A DNA stretch of 64,000 nucleotides, taken from assembly GCA_964016985.1 (NCBI GenBank), contig OZ024826.1:5447552-5511551 (forward strand), read 5' to 3'. Made by a program: the position numbers and the translations under genes. The stretch comes from Anodontia alba. Lineage: Eukaryota > Mollusca > Bivalvia > Lucinida > Lucinidae. Shown here in pieces: positions 1-11,330 of the stretch. Below the pieces are notes generated by a model. The model worked only from the letters and a program-made list of their open reading frames with translations, had not been told where the DNA came from and ran no database searches. Numbering within the stretch: the stretch's first letter is position 1; each line of letters starts with the position of its first letter.

Positions 1-212
1 GTATCCTTTCAGACAAATTATGTATCATTTTAGATGAATTCAAGTATCATTTCAGACTAATTCATGTATCATTTCAGACAAATCCTTTGTGTATCATTTC
101 AGACTAATTCATGTATCATTTTAGATGAGTTCATATATCATTTCAGAAGATTTCATGTATCATTTCAGATGAATTCATATATCATTTCAGACAAATTTGT
201 GTATTGTTTCAG
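1..212 (+). repeat. Degenerate tandem repeat of about 22-29 bp, each unit ending in a splice-acceptor-like motif
   Basis: About nine units of the type GTATCATTTCAGAnnAATTC run from the window edge up to the exon at 213. Each contains TTTCAG or TTTTAG, so every unit resembles a 3' splice site. The array may continue left of the window. It looks like an intron 3' end that has been tandemly duplicated. Confidence 0.75.
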
Positions 213-544
213 ATGAATTCCTGCCCTCGTCTACATCCAGTCATTCACCAGCTGAATTTGCTTCCATTTCAAATGGATACCATAGAAAAACAAAGGCATT
301 CACAAACTTTGTCTTCAAGATCAGCAGACCCGAGGGGGAAGATTCCTATGCAGAAAAAGAAATAGTTCCTGGTGCAGAGACTACTTCAGTGCGGCTGTTG
401 AAGAACTGCAGATACCTCAGGGAATATAAACCAGTATCAAGAGCAGACAAATTACTTCCTTTAGATAAACAGACAAGCTGGCAAATGAACACTTCATCAG
501 TGTATAAAGAAAAGTACTTAGCAAATGTGAGGTTGAAGTTATAG
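213..544 (+). CDS. Terminal coding exon of an unrecognised plus-strand gene
   Basis: An open frame runs from a TTTCAG acceptor at 207-212 to TAG at 542-544 and encodes about 110 residues. The first two bases complete a codon begun in an upstream exon outside the window. The protein is hydrophilic, with a Ser-rich start and a C-terminal part containing TSWQMNTSSVYKEKY. I do not recognise a family. Short W/Y-K-x-Y motifs of this kind occur in small axonemal proteins, but that is a weak hint only. The balanced, non-repetitive amino-acid composition and the good acceptor favour a real exon. No AATAAA was seen just after the stop. It converges on the minus-strand RAP1-like gene. Confidence 0.55.
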
Positions 545-630
545 TAACTACCCTATTCATCCTAAGTATTTGAACAGACAGGCCTGAGCAAGCACTGTAG
601 ACCCAGATAAAAATCATAACAAGAGATATG

Positions 631-820
631 GCGCTTTTTTTCATACGAAAAATGCTGATATCTTCTTTATTTCTCCATGAAAACATATGTTGTGGGTACT
701 CATTAGAAGCGCCTCAGTGAGGCGCTTCTAATGAGTACCCACAACATAGGTTTTTGTGGAGAAATAAGAAAAATATTATGTGGATACCCCCTCTTATCTG
801 TAGCTATGAAAAATGCAGTG
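631..820. repeat. Palindromic MITE, family B1
   Basis: Two long arms around 655-718 and 719-778 (for example TGTGGGTACTCATTAGAAGC and its complement) form a near-perfect hairpin. The right end carries the family terminus AGCTATG at about 809. The same hairpin recurs at about ten other places in the window. Confidence 0.8.
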
Positions 821-1405
821 TTTGATAAGAGTTTTCAGTGTTTGACACTACCAAAAATTTCATCAACAGACACAATGTTCATATAGTCAAACTTCAATGG
901 CTTCAACATATTTGGAAGGCCCGTAACCAGGCGGAAGCCATGAGTCCAAGCTTCAACAATGAATTTGGTAATTCAACCTTATTTTCACCTAGACCTTGTT
1001 CAGAAGACATCAACTTTCAAGAAATTTTATTAGCAGGCTTCATCTTTATACAGATCCTGGCTACACCCCTGTTTGGGACCAAGGAAATTTGTTCTAAACA
1101 TGGGTAGTTTGAGCCACTGAGGCTTAGTCACAGTGCAAGGTCAGGAGGCAAATGGGGATAACTTAGGGAAGTCCTTTATTTCTTCTATAAAAAATGTTGA
1201 GTGTACTTATTAGAATCATCTAGTAAATGTTGTTGAGTATACACAGCATTTATTGTTATGATAAAATAAGAAAATTTCCCCTGAAATATCCCTAAATATT
1301 TGTTTTCCTGATCGAGCTATTGGAAGAATTTCCTAGTGACTAAAAAACAAGTTAGTTAGTTATAATCAGCCACGGTATACGAGCCATCGGTGTTCGAGTC
1401 ATTGA

Positions 1406-1436
<31 letters not shown>

Positions 1437-2119
1437 GTTATTTTTGTATTAGGGCAAATATGATTAGGAGTTAAGGTGTCAGAATATGTAGGGGTAACTG
1501 CCTGTGACCTTGTTGCATTTAATCATGCTGCATTTGACAACTGACTTCTCTACATACAGAGCTGATAACCGATGAAAATGAAGGCATGTGCAATCTAACA
1601 GTAAAGATTAGACAAATATTGAATACTGGTTTTACCTGTATATTTTAAAGCTAAATATGTATTTTTCTTTTTTTGTCCAAGAAAAGTGCAACTGTTATTC
1701 ATGTGAGCTTGGTTAGGTTCCTTTTATGGGAGTTAATTAGCATGAGATTCCATTTTATTTTCTGTTTTTCTCTGAAAATGGGACTTCACTTTGTCAAATC
1801 ATCAATTTTGATTAAAATATGTTCTAAACCTGTCTACATAACTTGTATATGTCAAAAAAAACAACAAAAAAAAAACAACAACAACAACAAAAAACAAAAA
1901 AAAAACAAAAAACTGATTATTTTATACGGCTACTTCTGAATGTTTTGTTCTTAGATATTTGATGTTCTTTTGTCTGGTATAATTACATAATTTGAAACTA
2001 ATTAGTTTTGAAAATTCCTTGTTAACATATTCATCATATTACACATTATATTTGAGCCAGAGACTGAAAACAGCAATACGTTCATGGACCAAGACTCACT
2101 CACCTGAGTGAAACAGCCA
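821..2119. other. No gene recognised; poly-T and A-rich tracts
   Basis: I see no coding exon with convincing splice sites here. A poly-T run lies at about 1410-1437 and an A/C-rich low-complexity stretch at about 1854-1912. Short open frames in this span have no recognisable content. Confidence 0.5.
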
Positions 2120-2372
2120 CTACACATCTGCAGATGCCCAGCAACATTTTTCCAGTACAGAAAAACCTGTGTAAGAGAGCCACTTTTGAGACTGACTTTA
2201 AATAGTGGTTGATGTGGAAAAAGTTGTCTGTCTTATAAAGGTACATGTCATGTAATTTTGCTAGCAAAATTATATGTATCTTTATAAGACAACCACCTTT
2301 CCACATCAACCACTAATGTCAGTTTTCAAAGATGGCTGTCTTACACAGGTTTTGCTGTATTGCATAGCAACT
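2120..2372. repeat. Long palindromic MITE (single copy in window)
   Basis: The core at 2203-2313 reads GTGGTTGATGTGGAAA and its complement around a short spacer. The pairing extends outwards (CTGTGTAAGAGAGCCA near 2168 against GGCTGTCTTACACAG near 2332). Arms of this length are typical of foldback or MITE elements. Confidence 0.7.
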
Positions 2373-3003
2373 GATCAAAACAGTGGATGGTCTCAAACTT
2401 ATAAAGATGAAAATTTAACCTGAGGCCATCATTTGAAGAAACTCGGCAAGCATCCTATCAACTGATATATACAAACATTCAGCTGCAGAGCTTTCTTGGT
2501 TATGGAGAAGATTTTTAAGCACATGTATTTTTATCATATGTGGCATGGTGGCCATCTTGGTCAGTGGAGCTAGGCCATCAGAATAAACTCTCAGTACACC
2601 TTCAACAGAAGACACCACATGAAACTTAGAGAAAAATATGACCAGCAGTTTCTGAGGAGAATTTTTTAATCATGTTGTTTAAAATCATGACTTTATGTAT
2701 GTATACATATAGCCCAGGAGTAGGGGCAGATAACCCTGCAGGGTCAAATTTTGATTGTAACTGAAGGGTTTTATTATTTCAATCAAATTTCAATAATTTC
2801 AACCATTAGTTTTTAATACATTTTAAGAAATGATTTTTAAGCATTTCCCTATACGAATATATTGGAAAACAAATCTGACCGCACCATTAAAAAGGCCAAA
2901 GGTCAACCTAGGGCCATCTTTTGAGCAAACTTTCCTTCACATAATTCACTAATTATTAAATAATAGTTCAACTGACAAAATGTTACTGTATGTATCCTAA
3001 ATA

Positions 3004-3213
3004 CTTCACAACCTCTTTATAACACTATTGTTGGGGTCCACAGCATAAACCATGTTAGTTAAGCAACCGTGTTATATCCAAACAAACATGTATAGATTAT
3101 ATTGAAAAATGACCATTTTTCAATATAATCTATACATTTTTGGGATCCATCTTTAAACCATGTTATATCCAAAACCATGTTATAACAAACCGTGTTATAA
3201 ATGGGTTGTAGTG
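3004..3213. repeat. MITE family A, TA-flanked
   Basis: The terminus CTTCACAACCTCTTTATAAC at the left matches the inverted terminus at 3194-3213, and the element is bordered by TA. The centre is a palindrome (TATAGATTATATTGAAAAAT and complement). Better-preserved copies lie at 16176, 44354 and 57277. Confidence 0.75.
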
Positions 3214-3399
3214 TATTCAGTGTCCAAGAAAAGTCTAACACCTGCTGGCTGACTGGAAAACAGAGTAGACCCTGATCAGTCACATCATTCTGTGGCATCT
3301 GATTAGGGTCAATACTATGAGCTTAGGCCTTTCTATCAAAATACTTTAAGAGTAAGTAGTAATGTGTACCTATTCACTAAAAATATATACGACAAGTAT

Positions 3400-3560
3400 C
3401 AGTTCCCGAGTTCATTTATTTACATTACCTTATTTACACTAAGTATTAAGATAGGCCTGAGCAAACAGTGTGGACCCAGATCAGATGTCGCAGAATGCTG
3501 AGCTGATTTGTCAACACTGTAACAGGTTTTAGATACATCAATAGAAACACTGGAACCTCT
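3400..3560. repeat. MITE family E fragment
   Basis: Contains the family signature of TTACCTTATTTACACTAAGT followed by GGCCTGAGCAAACAGTGTGG and a GATCAGATG segment. Related copies are at 555-620, 10895, 11753, 32840, 44935 and 50432. Confidence 0.6.
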
Positions 3561-3646
3561 ATATAAGACAGTTTTGGACATATAACGGTGCAAATTTGGA
3601 CCACAAAAGTGGTGTAGCAACAAGAAAAAGAAGTTAGATTATATAG

Positions 3647-6268
3647 AACAAGAGAACAATGATGGCCCTATATCGCGCACCTGAGCAAACAGATTTGCAT
3701 ACTTACTATTTAAGTTTCAGCCAAGTACACTGCTCTAAGATTTCTGTATAAATTTTATAGCCCTGCCCTCTAGCGGCCATGTTTATTTAATGCATCATGA
3801 CGGTTTGAACTGAATCTTGATAGAGGGTCACCAAAGAAACATTTCTCCTAAGTTATATTGAAATCGGTCCAGTGGTTTCTGACAAAAAGATTTTTAAAGT
3901 GTTTTATATTGCTATAAAGGGAAAAGAAGCCCCGCCCCCTAGTGGCCATACTTTTGACGAATCATGACAGCTTGAACAAATTTGGTAGAGCGTCACCAAA
4001 GGAACATTCCTGCCAAGTTATATTGAAATCGGTTCAGTGTTTCTGACAAGAAGATTTTAAAAGTTTTCTTTTAGATATATAGGGAAAATAAGCCCCCGCC
4101 CCCTAGCAGCCATGTTTTTTGACTAATCATTATTGCTTGAACAATCTTAGTAGAGGGTCACCAAATCAACATTCCTGCCGAGTAATATTGAAATCAGTCA
4201 AGTGGTTTCTGACAAGAAGAATTTTAAAGTATTCTATCTAGATATATATGCCCCCTGCCAGCCATGTTTTTTGACGTATCATGAGGGCCTGAATAATCTT
4301 GGTAGAAGGTCACCAAAGCAACATTCCTGCCAAGTTACATTGAGCTCTGTCCAGTAGTTAAAATTTTTTTTAAAGTTTCCTATATAGATATATAGGGAAA
4401 ATAAGCCCCGCCCCCTAGCAGCCACGTTTTTTGACGAATCATGACGGCTAGAACAATCTTGGTAGAGGGTCACCAAAGAAACATTGCTGCCAAGTTATAT
4501 TGAAATCGACCCATTGGTTTATGACGACAACATTGTTAAAGTTTTCTATATAGATATATAGGCAAAATAAGCACCGCCCCCAAGCAGCCATGTTTTTGAC
4601 GAATCACAACAGCTTGAACAATCTTGGTAGAAGGTCACCAAAGATACACATTCCTGCCAAGTTAAATTGAAATCGGTCCATTGGTTTATGACGAGAACAT
4701 TTTTAAAGTTTTCTAAATAGATATATAGGGAAAATAAGCTCCGCCCCCTAGCAGGCATGTTTTTTTAACGTATCATGATGGCTTGAACAATCTTGGTAGA
4801 GGTTCACCAAAGGAACATTTCTGCCAAGTTATATTGAAATCGGTCCAGTGGTTTCAGACAAGAAGATTTTTTAAAATTTTCTATATACGAGTATACAGGG
4901 AAAATAAGCCCTACCCCGTGAGGGTCCATTTTTTTTTTTTTTTTTTTTTTTTGACGAATCATGACAATTTCAACACTCTTGGTAGAGGGTTACCAAAGAA
5001 ACATTTCTGTCAAGTTATACTGAAATCGGTCCAATGGTTTCTTACAAGAAGATTTTTAAAGTTTTTTATATAGATATATAGGAAAAATAAGCCCCACACC
5101 TAGTGGCCTTGCTGTTTGACGAATCATAACGGCTTGAATAATCTTGGTAGAAGGTCACCAAAGAAACATTCCTGCCAAGTTATATTGAAATTGGTCCATA
5201 GTCCATTGGACAAGAAGATTTTTAAAGTTTTCTATATAGCTATATAGGGAAAATAAGCCCCGCCCCCTGGGGGGCCATGTTCTTTTACTAATCATAATTG
5301 CTTGAACAATCTTTGTAGAGGGTCACCCAGGAAACATTTCTGCCAAGTTATATTGAAATCGGTACTGTGGTTTCTGACAAGAAGATTTTTAAAGTTTTCT
5401 ACGTAGAACAAGTGGGAAAATAAGCCCTGCCCCCTGGCGGCCATGTTTTTTGACGAATCATGACAGCTTGAACAATCTTGGTAGAGGGTAACAAAAGGAA
5501 CATTCCTGCCATGTTATATTGAAACTGGTCTAGTGGTTTCTGACAAGAAGATTTTTTAGAGTTTTCTATATAGATATACAGGGAAAATAAGCCCTGTCCC
5601 ATAGCGGCCAAGTCTTTTGATGAATCATGACGGCTTGAACAATCTTGGTAGAGGGTCACCAAGGAAACATTTCTGCCAAGTTATATTGAAATCGGTCCAC
5701 TAGTTTCTGACAAGAAGATTTTTAAAGTTTTCTATATAGACATATAGGGAAAATAAGTCCCACGCCCCCTGGCGGCCATGTTTTTTGACGAATCAAAATG
5801 GCTTGAACAATCTTGGTAGTGGATCACCAAAGGAACATTTCTGCAAAATTATATTGAAATCGGTCAAGTGGTTTCTGACAAGAAGATTTTTTAAGTTTTC
5901 AGTTAAAAAATCTATTTTCTAGCTCCTGTGACTTAGATATGCAATGGACTGGAACCATTTGAACAACTTTGAAAGAGGCCCAACCAAGGATCATTCCTGT
6001 TAAGTTTGGTCAAAATGCAATCAGTGGTTTAGGAGGAGATGTCGTTTGAAGAAATTGTTTACGGACGGATGCAAGCATCTTTTGATGAATCATGACGGCT
6101 TGAACAATCTTGGTAGAGGGTCACCAAGGAAACATTTCAGTGGTTTAGGAGGAGATGTCGTTTGAAGAAATTGTTTACGGACGGATGCAAGCACAGATGG
6201 ACGGACAAACGACTGACAAAATGTGATCACAAAAGCTCACCTTGTCACTTTGTGACAGATGAGCTAAA
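3647..6268 (+). mobile_element. Large non-autonomous element D2 (copy 1) with about 167-bp internal tandem repeats
   Basis: Left end ACAAGAGAACAATGATGGCC is followed by CGCACCTGAGC. The body is some 13 degenerate units of about 167 bp, recognisable by GGGAAAATAAGCCCCGCCCC and ATTGAAATCGGTCCAGTGGT. The right end has a GACGGACGGATGC-type stretch and then a hairpin (AAAGCTCACCTTGTCAC/GTGACAGATGAGCTAA). Open frames in the array are by-products of the repeat, not genes. A second copy is at 47425-50188. The transposition class is not known to me. Confidence 0.8.
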
Positions 6269-7083
6269 AAGTGGGGTTTAAGGAGATCAAAATTATATAG
6301 GTATGTTTTTGTGATGATAACACAAATTCAGAGAAAAAGCATGTAGATGGGAATATTTCTTAAGTTTGAAAAATCATGCAATAATTCATAAAAGAGTTAC
6401 ATCACTTGTTCTATGGTTTCTACTGAGATAACATTAAATTGTTACAAATTTCAAAAGAATCCTTCAGTTTAATAAAAATCTCCGCCGTTGGCCTATCCAA
6501 ATTGCCTAAATAGGGTACTATGAAACAATCAGTACTCAATAATGCAAAGTGTTTTGATGAATCTTTTATTTTCTCAAACATACATTCCGATATTTTATTA
6601 GAAATAATGCAAAGTAGTATTTTTTTTTTTTTTTTTAATATTTCCTCAAATATAAACATGTTTTGATGTTTCCTTACAAATCATGCAAAGTAATCAGATG
6701 AAAAGCATTATTATTTCCTCAAATATACATGCTCTGATTTTTCATACAAACATCATGAGAAACCATTTTTGATGAATAATGCAAGAAAAAGGGTCTTTAT
6801 TGGCTAGTAATGAAGGGAAAGATCAGTCTGAGCATTCATGCTAATGATCAGGACCCATCTTGCTCTCTACAAGATTCAATGAATACTGCAAAATAACTTA
6901 GAGAAGTCCTTGATCAAAATGTGCAGATGCACAGGCTGATCTGGGCTATCTCTTAGCATTTTGCCACTTATCCACATAACACAGCATGTGTAATTTTACA
7001 GTAGATGCCTTCCTTGGGATAAGTGAAATTATTTAAGAAGTTGAAACCATACAGAATATTTTAGAGACTTTCTATGGGAATCC
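6269..7083. other. No gene recognised; MITE relic at the left
   Basis: 6270-6320 resembles the right arm of MITE family B2 (GGGGTTTAAGGAGATCAAAA). The rest is AT-rich sequence with a short poly-T tract near 6620 and no supported exon. Confidence 0.5.
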
Positions 7084-7086
7084 ATT

Positions 7087-7351
7087 ACGAAACACACCTA
7101 TTCAAATATATTGAGAATTTTACCACCTAAAAATGAAAACTTTCAGATGAAAAATTCTGGTAGTTTTCATATTTCTGCTCAAAACATAGATTATGGGTAC
7201 TCGTTAGAATTGCCTCGGCCAGGCAATTCTAACGAGTACCCACAATCTGCTTTTGAGCAGAGAAGAAAATTAATATATACCCCTGTAAACCCCAATTTTA
7301 CCGCATAAAATTGGGGTTCAAGGGAGTCAAAACTATATAGGCGTGTTTTCT
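7087..7351. repeat. MITE family B2, about 265 bp
   Basis: Ends are ACGAAACACACCTATTCAAA and GGCGTGTTTTCTTG, which are inverted. The middle is a hairpin with GGGTACTCGTTAGAATTGCC and its complement at about 7195-7243. Other copies are at 10034-10310 and 15387-15656. Confidence 0.8.
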
Positions 7352-7577
7352 TGAAGTAGAATGAGTTCTTATTAACCTCTCATTCTCTGGGCAAATTCAG
7401 CAGACAATTATCACTGGAGATATTTTTTTTCCAGAAAACAGGATTTGACATTTCATGCAAACTGTCTCCTGTTTCTTGTTAAAATAAGAAAAAATATTTC
7501 AATATGTTATATGTTGAAAATTTTACCCAGCATGCTAAGTGTTCAGCAAGAATTCTTATGAAAAGAGTTTTTATTAA

Positions 7578-7803
7578 CCCATTGTAGTCTGAAGACCCCT
7601 AAAAGGGTATTTGGCAAATAGTGCAGACCCAGATCAGATGCTGCAGAATAAGGCATCTGATCAGGGTCTCCACTGTTTGCAAATAGTTCAATCATTTCTC
7701 TCTAGGAATATCTAAATCACATAGCCTGACATACCTAAAATCAAAATTAGCATCTTCCAATATATACATGTAGTGTGGGAGTGTTCATTTCGTCTACAAT
7801 GGG
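7578..7803. repeat. TTAA-flanked MITE with CCCATTGTAG termini
   Basis: TTAA at 7574-7577 and 7804-7807 bracket inverted ends CCCATTGTAGTC and ACGTCTACAATGGG-like sequence. An internal hairpin (CAGATCAGATGCTGCAGAAT / GCATCTGATCAGGGTC) lies at 7626-7675. TTAA duplications are characteristic of piggyBac-type transposases. Confidence 0.75.
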
Positions 7804-7958
7804 TTAAGAGAAGTCCTCTGTATTTCCTATAACTTGTCCCATTGATAATATCAACAACCACCCTCCAAAAGCTTTTTTGTGTCACTGAAATAATTCTCAC
7901 AGCTACAGTGATACCTCTAGCGATAATAGAAGACAATCCTAGTTCGTATCTCCAGATA

Positions 7959-9979
7959 CGAGGGCTGTTCAAAAATAACGTGGACTTTTGATCTCACGCA
8001 ATAACTAAATAAGCTAAATCAATAGAAATGGTACCTTCATGCACGGCTACATTCGTGCTATTCGATTATCCAAATTTGAGAGGGAAAATGTTCACCGATT
8101 ACCTGCACGCGCCGTTTGAATTACCATAGTAACAGGTTCTCGGAGCAGGTGCAAATTTGCAGTAAACTCTAGAAATACACATGTAATAAAAGACATTTTT
8201 TGCTTTACAATCAGCTTGAAATTTCGGGATGTCGCAACGTGACTTTCGGTGAACGTCAAGCGTAATTTTTACGTCATTTCAACGTTTGAGACGGAAGTAA
8301 ACAAAGTTTGAACGAGCCAAGGGCATAACGCAATATGGCATCAACAGAGAGAACGGAAGTTTGGGCTGTCATCAAATTCTGTCGGGATATCGGGAAAACG
8401 CCCACTCAAACCTACAAATTGATGAAAAGTACACCGGGAAGATTAACTGTTAGCCGTTCGCTGGTGTTTAAGTGGTTCAAACAGTTCGAAGACGGCAGAA
8501 CATCGTTGCAAGAAGAAGGCAGGGCAGGAAACCTAAAATAAATCAACGTCTGGTTACGTCAGTCCACGACGCCTTGAAAGAAGACCGACGGTGCGCGACC
8601 TGGCAAAGAAGTTTGACATGAGCGTAGAAACTGTTCATACTATTTTGTTGGAGAAACTGAAGATGTCGAAGGTATTCCATTTCATTTAAGACATTTTTTT
8701 CATTCAACTGACCCGAAATTATCTGTCATTTTTAATATTCATATGCTGCAAGGATTCACCAAACAAACTATGGTTGTTAATGTGTGCTGATGTCATTGCG
8801 AGTTATATAGATACCATTCAATTATGTACCTAGAAAAATTAAAATGATTGCAATAATCGATAAACTATTATTATAATTATTATTATTATTATTACGCTTG
8901 AACTTTCAGGTGCACGCCAGGTGAGTCCTGCGACTCCTGAAAGACTTTGAGAAGGATCGCCGGGTGAAGGAGTCTAGGGCATTTCTGCAGCGCTACAGGA
9001 AAGAAGGGAATGACTTCCTCGACAGGATCATAACGACCGACAAGACGTGGATGTGGTTCTACGATCCGGAAATGAAGGGCCAGTCAGCGGTTTGGAACAG
9101 ATCAGGGTCCCCTCCTCCGGAGAAAGCGCAAGTGACCAAGTCGGGAGGCAAACATATGTTTATTATGTTTGCGACAGGCGGGGTATGATTCTACAGCAGG
9201 CGGTTCCAAAGGATACTACTGTTAATGTCGGGTATTATTCTAAGGTAAATATTACTCATATATAGCTTTAATTTAAAACAACATGTTATGAAAACAAAAT
9301 ATCCCATAAAATAGTTCTCTAAATTTTGCATGAATTGTTTATTTTTCAGGTTCTTCGTCGCGACTTCGTGTCTGCTCTGAAGAAGAAGCGACCGGGCGTA
9401 CCAATGGATTACTTTCTGTGGCACCAAGACAATGCGTCTCCCCACACCGCCGAATCAACCAGACTGGAAATCAACCTTACAGGATTTGGGACTGTTAGCC
9501 ATCCCCCGTATTCACCCGACCTAGCTCCAATGGACCTCTGTTTTCCCAACTATCAAGAAGCAGCTGAAGGGGAGAAAATTCAAGAGTCTTCCGGGTTTGA
9601 GGGTTGCGGTAAAAACGATCGTGAGTCAGTTCGACGAGCAGTGGTACGAGAACATGTTTGACCAGTGGGTACAGCGCCACCGCCGATGCATTCTGCACCA
9701 TGGGGAATACTTTGAGAGGAAGTGAAATTGTGTACTTACGCCAGCGAGATCCGGCGAAACAAATGACGTCGGCGACGTCGCCGTGGGACACTTCCCATGC
9801 TCTGAGACGGCGAAGGGTACTAGCTTGGATGAACGATATCTTTTTAATTACATGTGCGAATTGTTTGAAATTTACAAAGAGATGTTTTATGCTGTTTCAT
9901 GTCGGAAAATTTTTGTTTTTCTGTGTCGAAAGAATTTCCTGTCAGAGCAAAAGTCCACGTTATTTTTGAGCAGCCCTCA
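7959..9979 (+). mobile_element. mariner-type transposon with introns, 2021 bp
   Basis: Inverted ends YGAGGGCTGYTCAAAAATAA are present at both sides and continue ACGTGGACTTTT. They are flanked by TA (7957-7958 and 9980-9981), the standard mariner target duplication. The body carries a decayed transposase gene (see 8335-9724). The well-preserved ends suggest a moderately young insertion, although the coding frame is broken. Confidence 0.93.
8335..9724 (+). pseudogene. mariner transposase, three exons, frameshifted
   Basis: The start ATG opens an N-terminal helix-turn-helix segment (VIKFCRDIGKTPTQTYKLMK, then SLVFKWFKQFEDGRTS). Catalytic-domain motifs follow: TTDKTWMWFYDPE (first Asp), WHQDNASPHTA (second Asp) and YSPDLAPMDLCF (third acidic site). 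GT-AG introns fit at 8672-8909 and 9245-9349; both splice out cleanly between transposase segments. Frame breaks are seen near 8527, 8592, 9170 and 9541, the last in a T run. Beyond it the C-terminus FDEQWYENMFDQWVQRHRR continues in another frame to TGA at about 9722. Unable to make active enzyme as written. Homopolymer errors could explain one break but not all. Confidence 0.88.
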
Positions 9980-10033
9980 TAAGGGGCTTCTTTTTTTTTT
10001 CAGCCAAACAGTATTGACATTTTTCTTACATCT

Positions 10034-10310
10034 CCATCATTACGAAAACACGCCTATTCAAATATATTGAAAATTTTACCACCAAAAAGTGAAAATTTTC
10101 AGATAAAAAATTCTGATATTTTTCATGTTTCTGCTCAAAACATAGATTATGGGTACTTGTTAGAACTGCCTCAACGAGGCAGTTCTAACAAGAACTTACA
10201 ATCTATGTTTTTGAGCAGAAATAAAAAAAATGAGGTATACCCCTGTAAACCCCAGTTCTACTATACAAAAGTGGGGATAAGGGGGTCAAAATTATACAGG
10301 CGTTTTCGTG
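10034..10310. repeat. MITE family B2
   Basis: Ends CGAAAACACGCCTATTCAAA and CAGGCGTTTTCGTG are inverted; the hairpin at about 10148-10200 has GGGTACTTGTTAGAACTGCC. It lies only 55 bp right of the mariner end. Confidence 0.8.
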
Positions 10311-10317
10311 ATGTGAA

Positions 10318-10455
10318 AACATCTTGTCGGTACTCATAGAGGCACTTCTAATGAGTACCTTACCAAACACAGAGGCACTTCTAATGAGTACCTTACCAAA
10401 ATGGATTGATAGTTTTCTTATTTCTCTATTAAAACATATTTTGTGGGTATCCATT
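10318..10455. repeat. Degenerate B1-like MITE fragment with a short internal duplication
   Basis: CAGAGGCACTTCTAATGAGTACCTTACCAAA-type sequence occurs twice in tandem (about 10345-10366 and 10370-10400) next to CTATTAAAACATATTTTGTG, matching half of the B1 hairpin. Confidence 0.55.
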
Positions 10456-10677
10456 AGTGTCCCCATACTCCATTTATATGAAGGTATGACCTGTGTGTAC
10501 AGGTAGATCCTGCCCTTCACTCATCACATGCAAAAAGGGTCCTTTTTATCATGTTGTACAGTCTCTATTATGTATTATGGACCCTGGTCAGACTGTGTGG
10601 ATGCAGCCTCTTCTGTGTCTGGTTCCCATAGCCAGCCTTTAACCAATGCTAAGTGACTGTTACTTTGTCACTGCCAG

Positions 10678-10823
10678 TCATAATGGTTCTGTCTCTTCAA
10701 AATTGATTCCCAGCCACTCTAACCTGTCCTTAACATCAGTATCTCCAAACTTAACTAAGAGTCTGTCAATCTCTTCTCCACCTCTTAATACCTGATCATC
10801 ATATTCTGTCCATGCTGGAGGCC
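10678..10823 (-). CDS. TERF2IP: RAP1 homologue, last coding exon (end of RCT domain)
   Basis: Acceptor ATAATCAG ends at 10824 and the stop TGA occupies 10680-10678. The frame encodes PPAWTEYDDQVLRGGEEIDR and then LLVKFGDTDVKDRLEWLGI. The pattern W-T-x-x-D-D-x-x-L followed by a K-F-G-x-x-x-V-x-x-R helix is the typical end of animal RAP1 RCT domains, which binds TRF2. The two leading bases GG join the single T left by the 16502 exon to give Trp. A MITE with another MITE nested in it lies just upstream (10895-11330) without touching the acceptor. No clear AATAAA was found directly downstream. Confidence 0.88.
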
Positions 10824-10894
10824 CTGATTATAAATGAAAGGAACTAATGAGGCTCAATGTCAGAGAGCCACCAACCATATCTACCCTCTCTAAA

Positions 10895-11330
10895 TACCAT
10901 ATTTACACCAACTACTGGGACAGCCAGGCCTGAGCAAATACCGTATTCGATCTAATTACTGCACATACCCCTATAAGCACACAGTCAAGCAATTCTGTAG
11001 TCTTCAGATTACAGCCAGTGTACTTTTTGTCTACTTCTTTATAAAGGCATATGTTGTGGGTACTCATTTGAATTGCATCGACTTGAAAATCAGAAAAAAA
11101 ATTGCATAATCATCATCAAATAAGACTTTTTCTGATCTTTTTATAGTGTACCCTTAGTAGGTAGATACACATTTTACCACAAATGAGTGTTCTCAGTTAT
11201 TTTGAAAAACCTAAGCGCTTAGTGCGGTAATTAGGTCGAATACGGTAGCTTAGACCTAGATCAGATGCAGCAGAATATTCTACACTCTTTGCTGCTCATC
11301 CAGCAGGTTTTAAACACACCAGAGGTAGTA
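10895..11330. repeat. MITE family E interrupted by a nested 305-bp TIR element
   Basis: The host element starts ACCATATTTACACCAACTAC and GGCCTGAGCAAATA, and resumes after the insertion with GCTTAGACCTAGATCAGATG. The inserted piece is listed separately. Confidence 0.7.
10941..11245. repeat. Nested TIR element with CCGTATTCGAYCTAATTA ends
   Basis: The left end CCGTATTCGATCTAATTACT and the right end GGTAATTAGGTCGAATACGG are inverted, flanked by TA at 10939-10940 and 11246-11247. TA duplication fits a Tc1/mariner or pogo-type source. It contains no open frame of note and a fragment of the B1 hairpin near 11045. Confidence 0.8.
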
